Positions 16,625 to 25,256 are shown, numbered from the stretch's first letter. The stretch is 64,000 nucleotides of DNA from an uncultured Bacilli bacterium (GCA_934130005.1 CAKOXD010000001.1:113398-177397), one strand, 5' to 3'. Translations and numbers: made by a program. The notes: generated by a model from the letters alone, not told the origin.

Positions 16625-17122
16625 ATGAAAACAATTATACACGATTTAGATAATGTTAAAACAAAAGAAAATTCAAATAATATCACAATATTAGAAGATA
16701 AATTAGTAAATAATTGTATTGGATGTTTTAATTGTTGGACAAAAACACCAATGAATTGTATACATAATGATAATTTAAAAAAAACATCTAAAAAATTATT
16801 AGAATCTGATACATTAATAATTGTAAGTAAAAACACAAATGGTACTTATAGTTCACATGTAAAAAAAATACTAGAAAGGAATATTGGATTTGTATATCCC
16901 TACTTTGTAATAAGAAAAAATGAAATACATCATAAATTAAGAAAAAATGAAACAAAAAATTTTATATTGATAATTTATGGAAAAACAACAAATAATGAAA
17001 AAAAACTATTACAAGATTTAGCACTTAGAAATTCCTATAATTTTAACTTAGAAATTAAAAATATCATATTTTGTAAAAATCAAAGTGAAGCTAGGAGAAA
17101 ACTATATGAACACATATATTAA
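16625..17122 (+). CDS. Flavodoxin-like iron-sulfur flavoprotein domain protein
   Basis: 165 residues. The motif CIGCFNCWTKTPMNC (Cys31, 34, 37 and 45) is the compact cysteine motif of iron-sulfur flavoproteins and related NADPH-dependent FMN reductases, where it binds a 4Fe-4S cluster. SDTLIIVSKNTNGTYSSHVKKIL corresponds to the next flavodoxin strand-loop, although the usual P-I-Y is replaced by SKNTNG. The normal N-terminal FMN phosphate loop is short or missing. No clear Shine-Dalgarno precedes the ATG. It overlaps the next flavodoxin-like gene by 17 bases, so the two probably work together. Confidence 0.6.
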   Translation: MKTIIHDLDNVKTKENSNNITILEDKLVNNCIGCFNCWTKTPMNCIHNDNLKKTSKKLLESDTLIIVSKNTNGTYSSHVKKILERNIGFVYPYFVIRKNEIHHKLRKNETKNFILIIYGKTTNNEKKLLQDLALRNSYNFNLEIKNIIFCKNQSEARRKLYEHIY

Positions 17123-17672
17123 CTGTAGTCCAAAATTAAAAAATAGTAATTCTGAATACTTTATTAATTTGATTAAAAATAATAAAGATACAATAAATTA
17201 TATTTATAAAGATAACATTAAAAATATAAAAGAAAATATAAAAAATAGTAACAATATAATATTTGTATATCCCCTATATATAGATACAATTCCATCAAAA
17301 TTAATTGAGATAATAGAAAATTTAGATAGTAATTTACTCAATAAAAAAAATTGTTATATTATATGTAATTGTGGATTTTTAGAACCATCTCATAATAATC
17401 TTTCTATAAAAACAATGGAAAATTGGATTGCAAAAAATAATGGTATTTTTATGGGATATTTAAGTATAGGAAGCGGAGAAATAATTGGAATAACAAAAAG
17501 AAATAAATTATTAAAATTTTTCTGTAAAGATTTTTTAAAAAAAATAAATAAATTTAAAAAGAATTTAGATAACAATAATAAAGTTTATCTAACAACAAAT
17601 ATAAAATGGCTAAATAAAAAATTTTTTTGTATTATATGTAATAAATTCTTTAAAAAAAGAATACAAAATTGA
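17106..17672 (+). CDS. Flavodoxin-fold protein
   Basis: 188 residues. The N-terminus MNTYINCSPKLKNSNSE resembles the first strand and phosphate loop of NADPH-dependent FMN reductases (I/V-N-G-S-P-R), and IIFVYPLYIDTIPSKL fits the second FMN loop. The C-terminal third is unusually Lys-rich with late Cys residues (FFCIICNKFF). I chose the ATG at 17106, which has AGGAG eight bases upstream; an in-frame GTG at 17085 has no such site. It overlaps the preceding cysteine-motif gene, suggesting a two-subunit flavoprotein. It ends in TGA. Confidence 0.6.
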   Translation: MNTYINCSPKLKNSNSEYFINLIKNNKDTINYIYKDNIKNIKENIKNSNNIIFVYPLYIDTIPSKLIEIIENLDSNLLNKKNCYIICNCGFLEPSHNNLSIKTMENWIAKNNGIFMGYLSIGSGEIIGITKRNKLLKFFCKDFLKKINKFKKNLDNNNKVYLTTNIKWLNKKFFCIICNKFFKKRIQN

Positions 17673-17697
17673 TAAATATAACAAAATATGATAAAAT
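17669..17697 (+). promoter_or_regulatory. Promoter of the dCMP deaminase gene
   Basis: -35 TTGATA (17669-17674), 17-base spacer, -10 TAAAAT (17692-17697). It overlaps the stop codon of the preceding gene. Confidence 0.65.
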
Positions 17698-17714
17698 TTT
17701 CTTAGGAGGTTTTT

Positions 17715-18194
17715 ATGAACAAAAGAGATGATTATATTGATTGGGATACATATTTTATGTTAGTTGCTAAAGTATCTGCACTAAGAAGTAAAGATCCAAA
17801 TACTCAAGTTGGAGCATGTATAATAAACGATGAAAAAAAAATAATCAGTTGTGGATATAACGGTGCGCCTAATGGATTTAGTGATGAAATCATGCCATGG
17901 AATCGTGATGGTGATTTTACAAATTCAAAATATGCATATGTATGCCATGCGGAATTAAATGCTATATTAAATTCAAATGCTGATTTAAGAGGTACAACTA
18001 TATATGTTGATTTGTTTCCATGTAATGAATGTGCTAAAGCAATCATTCAATGTGGAATAAAGAAAGTAATATATCTATCAGATAAATACAATGGTACTGA
18101 TGGTAATGTGGTTGCAAAGAAAATGTTTGATGAATGTGGTGTTATATATGAAAAGTTCAAAGAGCAAAATAAAACATATCAAATAAAATTATAA
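17715..18194 (+). CDS. dCMP deaminase
   Basis: Zinc enzyme that converts dCMP to dUMP for thymidylate synthesis (ComEB/Dcd type). The 159-residue protein has the zinc motifs YVCHAELNAIL (His and catalytic Glu) and PCNECAKAI (two Cys). SKDPNTQVGACI and GYNGAPNGFSD are typical of the family. A strong AGGAGG precedes the ATG and it has its own promoter. With thymidine kinase (26130-26717) it supplies dTTP precursors. Confidence 0.93.
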   Translation: MNKRDDYIDWDTYFMLVAKVSALRSKDPNTQVGACIINDEKKIISCGYNGAPNGFSDEIMPWNRDGDFTNSKYAYVCHAELNAILNSNADLRGTTIYVDLFPCNECAKAIIQCGIKKVIYLSDKYNGTDGNVVAKKMFDECGVIYEKFKEQNKTYQIKL

Positions 18195-18218
18195 AAAAAA
18201 TGCTAAAAAGCATTTTTT
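18195..18218. terminator. Bidirectional terminator
   Basis: AAAAAATGCT/AGCATTTTTT hairpin with a four-base A loop, flanked by A and T runs on both sides. It lies between the convergent dCMP deaminase gene and the gene at 18217-18636. Confidence 0.75.
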
Positions 18219-18636
18219 ATTTATTTATCATATTTAACAAATTAATTTTGAACAAATCTTTATCCGAATGTTCTTTGGATACCATAACACCTTTATATGT
18301 AACAAGTTCAGATTGATGTCCTTCACTTAAAATATCTTCGGGAGTCAATTTATTTAACATAACTATCTTTTCATTCTCATACACAACATAATGTAATTTA
18401 ATTTCACCATGAACTTTAGCAAATAAAGTATCTGTAGGCAATTTTAATTCATAACTTTTAGTATTATTTTTTTTATTTGTTGAAATTAATTCTCCTAAAA
18501 AATTACCTTCTTTTAATTTTTGATAATAATCAAAACGTAATTTTTTATAAGCTAACATATTATATTTTTTTAGTGAACGTTCAAGTTTATGAAATTCATT
18601 TTCATTTACATAATCAAATAGATATGTTTCTTTCAT
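18217..18636 (-). CDS. Hypothetical protein
   Basis: 139 residues, cytosolic and charged. The first half is helical (HKLERSLKKYNMLAYKKLR); the second half is beta-rich, with LPTDTLFAKVHGEIKLHYVVYENEK. No family is recognised. It has a strong GGGAGGG Shine-Dalgarno and its own sigma-A promoter at 18679-18707, so it is a single-gene unit ending at a terminator shared with the convergent dCMP deaminase gene. Confidence 0.65.
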   Translation of the reverse strand: MKETYLFDYVNENEFHKLERSLKKYNMLAYKKLRFDYYQKLKEGNFLGELISTNKKNNTKSYELKLPTDTLFAKVHGEIKLHYVVYENEKIVMLNKLTPEDILSEGHQSELVTYKGVMVSKEHSDKDLFKINLLNMINK

Positions 18637-18678
18637 AATGTTGCCCTCCCTTATTATTAGGTATTCTCTCTATTATAG

Positions 18679-18707
18679 ATAATATCATATTTATATTTTA
18701 AAGTCAA
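18679..18707 (-). promoter_or_regulatory. Promoter of the gene at 18217-18636
   Basis: -35 TTGACT (18702-18707), 17-base spacer, -10 TATTAT (18679-18684) on the minus strand. Confidence 0.65.
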
Positions 18708-18710
18708 TAA

Positions 18711-18737
18711 AAGAAAAAGAGTGTTTATTAACACTCT
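18711..18737 (-). terminator. Terminator of the lipoprotein gene
   Basis: Perfect AGAGTGTT/AACACTCT hairpin (18718-18725 and 18730-18737) with loop TATT and a T-rich tail on the minus strand. Confidence 0.75.
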
Positions 18738-20343
18738 ACATTTTTTTTACATCATTAGATGCAACTTCATATGATTCTGAATATGTCATAATAGCTTCTT
18801 TTAATTGTTTTAAACTGTTTAAAGACATTTCAAGTGAACTATTATATACTAAATCATCATATGTACTATTGTAACCAGCTATATATCCATTATTGAATGC
18901 ATCTGATTCTCCATCAACTCTTGGATTAGTATTTCTAATACCCATTCCATAGTCTGTTCTAGCTTGATTACTTCCAGCTACATTTCCTCTTTTGAAATCT
19001 TGTTCAAATTTAACAAAGCCATCATATGTAGCATTATAACTTTTACTATATACTTCATTCCATTTTGCACTTTTACCAGCAACTGAAGGTCTATCAGTTC
19101 TAGTTCTAGCATTATAATCAGCTGTTGCTTGTGCATCTCCTGCATTCCAAGCTTCTATATATTCTTCTTCTGTTAATTCTACAACTTTACCATCATTATC
19201 TGTTACAGTTTCAGTAGTTCCTTCTTTTTTATCTTCAGGTACTTGATCTGGAGATACAGTTGTTGTAGTTGTTCCAATTCTTTTTGAACTTTCACTATCA
19301 ACTATTTGTTGTTGTCTTGCATTTTCTTGTTCTACATATTCTTCACTAACTGTTTTACCTTTATATTTTGATAAATCTAATTGACTAGATATACGTGAGA
19401 TAATCATACTATAAGAATAGTTACTATCACAATTTTCTACAAAGGAATTAGCTTGAAGAAATTTAGCAACTAATATATCTTCAGTTATAGATTCAAATCT
19501 ACTTTCATAACTTCCTTGTGAAGCATCTTGATTCATTGTATTATCTACTTCACCTGTTGTTACTACTTTATCTGTACAAGCTTCTTCTATAGAGTTTACT
19601 AATTGTATTTTTGTATCTTCATCAGTTACAACATTATCTAATAATATCATACTATCAGCTACCATAAATAATGTTTGTGGATTAATATCTTGAACAACAT
19701 TTTGATCTGTAATAATTGCTTCTTTTATACCAATTAATTCATCTAAATATTGCTTTGTTAATTCAGCATTACCATCCTTAATAGCTTGATTGTAATTTGC
19801 TACTAAATCAACATATTGTTTTAAATATTCATAATCATTTTTATCCTTAATTTCACCATTTTCATCTTTAGCAAATAATGATTCAACTTCGATTTTATTT
19901 TCATTATCTGATACAGCTATTCCATCTGACATAGTTGCAACAAATGTTACAAAATCTTTAGTCATAGTAGCTGAATCTAATTCACCATTTTGATTAATAG
20001 TTCCTAGAGTTCTAGAATCAATATCACCTAGGTTAAATGTAATATATGAATTTGTAATAAATTCTACTTTATCGTTTTTATTTTCTTCAGTAATTTCTAC
20101 TACACCATTTGGTAAAAGTTGATTATTAGTTAATTCAACAATATTTTTTTCAATATCATTAATATTATTAATAACATTTTGATTTGCATCATTGATTTCA
20201 TTAGCTTCAGTTGTTACTTCAGATGTTAATTCTACTGTAGGTTCTGCATCTTTACTACAAGCAGTAGTTGTACCAGCAAGAGCTAATGCCCCTGCTAGTA
20301 TTAATGCTTTTGCTCTACTAGATAAATATTTTATATTTTTCAT
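18736..20343 (-). CDS. Putative lipoprotein with C-terminal tandem repeat
   Basis: 535 residues. The N-terminal signal (KALILAGALALAGTTTAC) ends at Cys29, so it is probably lipidated, although TTAC is an imperfect lipobox. An acidic Thr/Glu/Asn-rich region follows. A C-terminal part (~395-500) holds two degenerate copies of a ~55-residue unit; YNATYDGFV at 436-444 and YNSTYDDLV at 491-499 are exactly 55 residues apart, each after a Gly/Tyr/Asn-rich stretch. A Thr-rich linker (residues 358-380) separates the two parts. No enzymatic domain is recognised. It lies directly downstream of the WSEWS surface protein (24-base gap) and is probably co-expressed with it. Confidence 0.75.
   Translation of the reverse strand: MKNIKYLSSRAKALILAGALALAGTTTACSKDAEPTVELTSEVTTEANEINDANQNVINNINDIEKNIVELTNNQLLPNGVVEITEENKNDKVEFITNSYITFNLGDIDSRTLGTINQNGELDSATMTKDFVTFVATMSDGIAVSDNENKIEVESLFAKDENGEIKDKNDYEYLKQYVDLVANYNQAIKDGNAELTKQYLDELIGIKEAIITDQNVVQDINPQTLFMVADSMILLDNVVTDEDTKIQLVNSIEEACTDKVVTTGEVDNTMNQDASQGSYESRFESITEDILVAKFLQANSFVENCDSNYSYSMIISRISSQLDLSKYKGKTVSEEYVEQENARQQQIVDSESSKRIGTTTTTVSPDQVPEDKKEGTTETVTDNDGKVVELTEEEYIEAWNAGDAQATADYNARTRTDRPSVAGKSAKWNEVYSKSYNATYDGFVKFEQDFKRGNVAGSNQARTDYGMGIRNTNPRVDGESDAFNNGYIAGYNSTYDDLVYNSSLEMSLNSLKQLKEAIMTYSESYEVASNDVKKM
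18844..19161 (-). repeat. Two degenerate 55-residue repeats in the lipoprotein
   Basis: Protein-level repeat within the lipoprotein gene: residues ~395-445 and ~447-500, aligned by AG/RG, ART-D, P-V-G-S/ES and YN-TYD positions. Confidence 0.55.
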
Positions 20344-20367
20344 TTTAATCTCCCCTTTTATTAGTTA

Positions 20368-21882
20368 TTATTTTACACGAACTGTTTTAGTGTTTCCTGT
20401 ATATTTATATCCTGCATTTAATAATTTTTTATCGTTATAAGTACTCCATTTTAAATCTACAGTTCCAGGTGTTACTATTTTCTTTCTAAATCTATAGAAA
20501 GTAGTTTTTTCACCTTTAGTAATTAAATCTCTATATCTATAATAAGTTGTAATTGTTGTTTTTGTTTCTAATTTTCTATATCTATAATAAGTTGTTGTTA
20601 CATCTTCATATACTGGAGTTGTTACTGTTTTTGTTTCATATCCTGTTAAAATAGTTCTATTTCCTAAGATAACTGTTTTTACAGTATTACGTTTAGCACA
20701 ACTATATGATGTAGATGTAATTGGTGTTCTTTGGTAAACTTTATAAACAAATGTTTTACCTGCTGTACAATTACCATCACAATACCAATTATATGTACCA
20801 ACTAATTCATATCTTATTAATGCTGAACTTGTTTGTTTTGATGAGAATTTTTGCATACCAATATATGTTTCATTAAATCCAGATACAGTAGATGTTACAT
20901 TATATTGTGTACATGTTGTTACATTTTTTGAACCTATTGGTACTTTAATTGTTTCATATTTTGGTTTTGAGTAATCAGTTGTTGTTGTTTTAGTATTACC
21001 TTTTAATACTTTTTTAGTTTCTGTTTTTGTTTCTACATCAACAGTATCAGATTCTTTTACTTCATTTGTTGACCATTCTGACCAGTTAGAATAAGTCTTA
21101 GTTGTTTTTTTATCTTCTTTTGTTTGAACTTGTCTTTTATCTGTTGCTTTTACTTCATTTGTTGACCATTCTGACCATGCAGTATAATATGATTCTTCAC
21201 TTGTTTCAGTTTTTGATTGAACTTCAACAGTATCAGATTCTTTTACTTCATTTGTTGACCATTCTGACCAATCTGTATATCTTGTAGTACCTGCTGTTGT
21301 TTTTTTGTATTCGTATAATGTATTGTATTTTGGAGTTACTTTTGTAGTTGTTTTTTTAGTTTCTGATTTATATATTTTAGAAGTTGTTCCTTTTTTCTCA
21401 CATAATTCTCCAGAACAATAATTATAACATCCTAAATGAACTAATAAGTAATTCTCTTCTTCACCACATTTTAAATTAACTTTCATAAGATATTCTTTAT
21501 CATTACTTTTAGTAATTTCAACATATGAAGAATCTAAATCACATTGTTTTCCATTTTTATCTGTAAATGGTAAGATTATTTTTTTATCAAGCATTTCTCT
21601 TAATGTTATTTTAGCAGTTGCTCCTACTTTTTGAGGTAATCTTTCATTTGTAAAATAACTTTGTGCTGCATCTTTCATATCATAGATGTTTTCATTAAAT
21701 ATACGATCCGTTAATACTGATAAACCATCAGAATTATTTTTTGAATTATCAATTGATGAAACAGCTTTCTTTAAATCACTTTTCATTGGAAATAACCAAA
21801 TTAAGATAAATATAAATAAAGCTACGAATAAGAATTGTAAAATTACATTTCTCATTGAAAAATTGTTTGTTTCGGTATACAT
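20368..21882 (-). CDS. Membrane-anchored surface protein with WSEWS and YYRYR repeats
   Basis: 504 residues. An N-terminal membrane helix (residues 13-32) leaves the rest outside the cell. Residues 65-150 form a domain with ITLREMLDKKIILPFTDKNG and paired Cys, similar in layout to the pilin-like protein at 3685. Three tandem 31-residue repeats follow, with WSEWS at 205, 236 and 267 and TNEVK-D after each. Near the C-terminus there are three 15-residue repeats with [YF]YR[YF]R at 432, 447 and 462. Several Cys (CDGNC, SCAKR) suggest extracellular disulfides. WSxWS is the core of thrombospondin type 1 repeats, but the flanking Cys of that domain are absent, so it is not a true TSP1. No LPxTG is present. 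Shine-Dalgarno AAAGGGGGGG precedes the start. Function is unknown; adhesion is a guess. Confidence 0.78.
   Translation of the reverse strand: MYTETNNFSMRNVILQFLFVALFIFILIWLFPMKSDLKKAVSSIDNSKNNSDGLSVLTDRIFNENIYDMKDAAQSYFTNERLPQKVGATAKITLREMLDKKIILPFTDKNGKQCDLDSSYVEITKSNDKEYLMKVNLKCGEEENYLLVHLGCYNYCSGELCEKKGTTSKIYKSETKKTTTKVTPKYNTLYEYKKTTAGTTRYTDWSEWSTNEVKESDTVEVQSKTETSEESYYTAWSEWSTNEVKATDKRQVQTKEDKKTTKTYSNWSEWSTNEVKESDTVDVETKTETKKVLKGNTKTTTTDYSKPKYETIKVPIGSKNVTTCTQYNVTSTVSGFNETYIGMQKFSSKQTSSALIRYELVGTYNWYCDGNCTAGKTFVYKVYQRTPITSTSYSCAKRNTVKTVILGNRTILTGYETKTVTTPVYEDVTTTYYRYRKLETKTTITTYYRYRDLITKGEKTTFYRFRKKIVTPGTVDLKWSTYNDKKLLNAGYKYTGNTKTVRVK
20473..20595 (-). repeat. Three 15-residue YYRYR repeats
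   Basis: Within the surface protein: residues 432-436, 447-451 and 462-466 carry [YF]YR[YF]R at a constant 15-residue (45 bp) period, with T-rich flanks. Confidence 0.75.
21016..21276 (-). repeat. Three 31-residue WSEWS repeats
   Basis: Exact 31-residue (93 bp) period; each unit has WSEWSTNEVK followed by an acidic residue and a Thr/Lys/Glu-rich stretch. Units 1 and 3 share WSEWSTNEVKESDTV. Confidence 0.85.
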
Positions 21883-22055
21883 AAATACCCCCCCTTTAAA
21901 AATTTTATGTTCCCTATACTATCACAGAAACTTTGTTCTGTCAACAATTTTCACACATTTTTGTAAAAAAGTTTCAAAAGTCAATTTTGATATTGATTTC
22001 TAAAGCTTTTCTTTTCTTTGTTGTGATTAAATTCTACCACATTTTAGGGATTTTG

Positions 22056-22322
22056 TCAAATTTTAATACGAACAATCGTACTGCCTACATTGTTGTAACA
22101 GATCATATATTCTAGAACATTTTTATTTTTTTTCAAAGTTTCATGTGTAGCACTTTTTAATATTCCACTACCTATTCCATGAATAATAATGAATTTTTCA
22201 TTTTTTAATTTAATATTTTCTTTTATAAAATCATTGATTGCTAAAATTGCAGACATTCTATCATATCCATGTAAGTCAATTTTAGGTAAATTATCAACAA
22301 ACAATGTACTACTTAAATTCAT
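22056..22322 (-). CDS. Stand-alone Smr domain protein
   Basis: 88 residues, essentially one Smr domain as found at the C-terminus of MutS2. Visible are PKIDLHGYDRMSA (the LDLHG motif), IIHGIGSGILK (HGxGxG) and GSTIVRI at the end. Smr domains nick or bind nucleic acid; small stand-alone forms may act on RNA, including collided-ribosome mRNA. I chose the ATG at 22322, with AGAGGAAAG upstream; the longer reading frame upstream is hydrophobic intergenic sequence crossing the promoter. It has its own promoter. Confidence 0.82.
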   Translation of the reverse strand: MNLSSTLFVDNLPKIDLHGYDRMSAILAINDFIKENIKLKNEKFIIIHGIGSGILKSATHETLKKNKNVLEYMICYNNVGSTIVRIKI

Positions 22323-22356
22323 ATTCTTTCCTCTTCCATTATATGTCACAGTTAAT

Positions 22357-22385
22357 ATTATAAAACAAAAAACATTATTAAACAA
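22357..22385 (-). promoter_or_regulatory. Promoter of the Smr gene
   Basis: -35 TTGTTT (22380-22385), 17-base spacer, -10 TATAAT (22357-22362). A second TATAAT sits closer to the gene, near 22340. Confidence 0.6.
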
Positions 22386-22404
22386 CAAATATTTAAAATA
22401 TTGT

Positions 22405-22440
22405 ATCAAAAAAGTAAATAGCTTTTCTCTATTTACTTTT
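22405..22440 (-). terminator. Terminator of ppdK
   Basis: 12-bp AAAAGTAAATAG/CTATTTACTTTT hairpin with a seven-base loop and a run of T on the minus strand. Confidence 0.75.
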
Positions 22441-22463
22441 TGTCTAAATTTCTAATAATTATA

Positions 22464-25094
22464 TTAGTTATTACCTTTTTCTTTAATTGCAGCTTGTGCA
22501 GCAGCAAGTCTTGCTATTGGTACTCTAAATGGTGAACATGAAACATAAGTTAAACCAATATTATGACAAAATTCAACACTAGAAGGGTCCCCTCCATGTT
22601 CTCCGCAAATACCTAATTTAATATCTGATCTTACTTTTTTTCCAAGCTCAACTGCCATTTTTACAAGTTTTCCAACACCTTTTTGATCAATTCTTGCAAA
22701 TGGATCTTGTTCATAAATTTTATTTTCATAATAAGAATCTAAGAATTTTCCAGCATCATCTCTTGAAAATCCAAATGTCATTTGTGTTAAGTCATTTGTT
22801 CCAAATGAGAAAAATTCAGCTTCTTTTGCTATCTCATCTGCTGTTAATGCTGCTCTTGGAATTTCAATCATTGTACCAATATGATATTCCATATTAGAAT
22901 TTTTTTCTTTTTTTACTAATTCAGCTGTAGAAACGACTATATCCTTAACAAATTTTAATTCTTTTACTTCTCCTACTAATGGAATCATAATTTCTGGTAC
23001 AATATCAAATCCATCTTCTTCTTTTACCTCTATTGCAGCTTCCATTAATGCCCTAGTTTGCATTCTAGCAATTTCTGGATATGTAACGTCAAGTCTACAT
23101 CCTCTATGTCCCATCATAGGATTAAATTCATGAAGTTCACTACATTTTGCTTTTAAATGTTCTACTGTAACATTCATATCTTTAGCAAGTGCTACTATAT
23201 CAGACTCTTCTTTAGGTAAAAATTCATGAAGAGGTGGATCTAAATAACGAACAGTCATTGGAAGGCCTTTTAACTCTTTATACATTTCTTTAAAGTCGCC
23301 TTTTTGGTATGGAATTAATAATGATAAAGCTTTTTCTCTTTCTTCTAATGTTTCAGATAAGATCATTTTTCTAATAGCAAAGATTCTTTCTTCATCAAAG
23401 AACATATGCTCTGTACGACAAAGTCCTATTCCTTCTGCACCTAATTCAATGGCTTTTTTAGTATCTCTTGGTGTATCAGCATTCGTTCTTACACCTAATT
23501 TTCTATATTTATCCGCCCACTCCATAACGCGTTTAAATTCTCCTACTACTTTAGCGTCTACTGTTTCAATTTTACCATCATAAATATATCCTGTTGTACC
23601 ATCAATAGAAATAATATCACCTTCATGATATGTCTTTCCATCCAAAGTGAATTCTTTATTTTCTTCATCCATTTGAATTTCTCCACATCCTGATACACAA
23701 CAAGTTCCCATTCCACGAGCCACTACTGCAGCATGACTAGTCATTCCACCACGTACTGTCAAAATACCTTGACTTGCTTTCATTCCTGTAATATCCTCTG
23801 GTGAAGTTTCAAGTCTAACAAGAATTACTTTTTCTCCATTTTTATTCCAAGCTTCTGCATCTTCTGCTGTAAATACTACCTTACCACATGCAGCACCTGG
23901 ACTAGCTCCTAATCCTTTACCAACAGGTTTTGATTTTTTTAAGGAATCAACATCAAATTGTGGATGTAACAATGTATCTAAATTTCTTGGATCAATCATT
24001 AAAACTGCTTCTTCTTCAGTACGCATTCCCTCATCTACTAAATCACATGCAATTTTCAAAGCAGCTTGTGCTGTTCTTTTTCCATTTCTAGTTTGTAACA
24101 TATATAATTTGCCATGTTCAACAGTAAATTCCATATCTTGCATATCTCTATAATGAGATTCTAATATTTTACAAACTTTTTTAAATTCTATAAATGCTTC
24201 TGGAAATTTGGTTTCCATTTCATTGATTTTCATAGGAGTACGAACACCAGCTACTACATCTTCTCCTTGTGCATTTGTTAAAAATTCTCCAAATAATCCT
24301 TTTTCACCTGTTGCTGGATCTCTAGTAAATGCAACTCCTGTTCCACAGTCATCACCCATGTTACCAAATGCCATAGATTGAACATTTACTGCAGTTCCCC
24401 ATGAATATGGAATATCATTATCTCTTCTATAAACATTAGCTCTTGGATTATCCCATGAGCGAAATACTGCTTTTATAGCACCCATTAATTGTTCTTTTGG
24501 GTCATCAGGAAAATCTTTTCCTATCTTTTCTTTATATTCTTCTTTAAATTCTCTAGCTAATTCTTTTAAATCTTCAGAATCTAATTCAATATCTTGAGTT
24601 ACTCCTTTTTCTTGTTTCATTTTATCTATAAGTTGTTCAAAATATTTTTTTCCAACTTCCATAACTACATCTGAATACATTTGAATAAACCTTCTATAAC
24701 AATCCCATGCCCATCTTGGATTATTTGATTTTTCTGCTATTACATTAACAACTTCTTCATTTAATCCTAAATTAAGAATTGTATCCATCATACCTGGCAT
24801 TGAAGCTCTAGCACCACTTCTTACTGATACTAATAATGGATTTTCCATATCTCCAAACTTCTTACCAGTTATTTTTTCCAATTTTTCAATATACTCATTT
24901 ATTTGAAATTGGATTTCATCACTTATTTCTTTTCCATCTTCATAATATTTTGTGCAAGCTTCTGTTGTAATTGTAAATCCTTGTGGAACAGGAAGACCTA
25001 TATTTGTCATCTCAGCTAAATTAGCTCCTTTTCCACCTAGTAAGTTTCTCATACTAGCATTACCCTCACTAAATAGGTAAACGAATTTTGTCAT
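22464..25094 (-). CDS. ppdK: Pyruvate, phosphate dikinase
   Basis: Interconverts pyruvate + ATP + phosphate and PEP + AMP + pyrophosphate. The 876-residue length is standard. Domains in order are the N-terminal ATP-grasp domain (FSEGNASMRNLLGGKGANLAEM), the swivelling phospho-His domain with GGMTSHAAVVARGMG around residue 455, and the C-terminal PEP/pyruvate TIM barrel with GLCRTEHMFF and the acid Cys in LGICGEHGGDP. All key residues are present. The PPDK regulatory protein gene is not adjacent. In anaerobic Bacillota this enzyme often replaces or supplements pyruvate kinase in glycolysis. It is a single-gene unit with its own promoter and terminator. Confidence 0.98.
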   Translation of the reverse strand: MTKFVYLFSEGNASMRNLLGGKGANLAEMTNIGLPVPQGFTITTEACTKYYEDGKEISDEIQFQINEYIEKLEKITGKKFGDMENPLLVSVRSGARASMPGMMDTILNLGLNEEVVNVIAEKSNNPRWAWDCYRRFIQMYSDVVMEVGKKYFEQLIDKMKQEKGVTQDIELDSEDLKELAREFKEEYKEKIGKDFPDDPKEQLMGAIKAVFRSWDNPRANVYRRDNDIPYSWGTAVNVQSMAFGNMGDDCGTGVAFTRDPATGEKGLFGEFLTNAQGEDVVAGVRTPMKINEMETKFPEAFIEFKKVCKILESHYRDMQDMEFTVEHGKLYMLQTRNGKRTAQAALKIACDLVDEGMRTEEEAVLMIDPRNLDTLLHPQFDVDSLKKSKPVGKGLGASPGAACGKVVFTAEDAEAWNKNGEKVILVRLETSPEDITGMKASQGILTVRGGMTSHAAVVARGMGTCCVSGCGEIQMDEENKEFTLDGKTYHEGDIISIDGTTGYIYDGKIETVDAKVVGEFKRVMEWADKYRKLGVRTNADTPRDTKKAIELGAEGIGLCRTEHMFFDEERIFAIRKMILSETLEEREKALSLLIPYQKGDFKEMYKELKGLPMTVRYLDPPLHEFLPKEESDIVALAKDMNVTVEHLKAKCSELHEFNPMMGHRGCRLDVTYPEIARMQTRALMEAAIEVKEEDGFDIVPEIMIPLVGEVKELKFVKDIVVSTAELVKKEKNSNMEYHIGTMIEIPRAALTADEIAKEAEFFSFGTNDLTQMTFGFSRDDAGKFLDSYYENKIYEQDPFARIDQKGVGKLVKMAVELGKKVRSDIKLGICGEHGGDPSSVEFCHNIGLTYVSCSPFRVPIARLAAAQAAIKEKGNN

Positions 25095-25120
25095 AAATCT
25101 CCTCCTATCTTGACAATATA

Positions 25121-25149
25121 ATTATAACAAATCAAATTATTTTATTCAA
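25121..25149 (-). promoter_or_regulatory. ppdK promoter
   Basis: -35 TTGAAT (25144-25149), 17-base spacer, -10 TATAAT (25121-25126), followed by a strong AGGAGGAG Shine-Dalgarno. Confidence 0.65.
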
Positions 25150-25194
25150 TAAATTTTATTTTATTATATAAAAGTTATTTTTATTAAAAATATA

Positions 25195-25245
25195 TAAAAA
25201 AAGATTTTCTAAAATTGCAATTAAATGCAACAAAGAAAATCTTTT
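25195..25245 (-). terminator. Terminator of the RsiV-like gene
   Basis: Long two-part hairpin: outer arms AAAAGATTTTCT/AGAAAATCTTTT (25199-25210 and 25234-25245) and inner TTGCA/TGCAA, with a T tail on the minus strand. Confidence 0.75.
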
Positions 25246-25256
25246 GGATAGACTTA

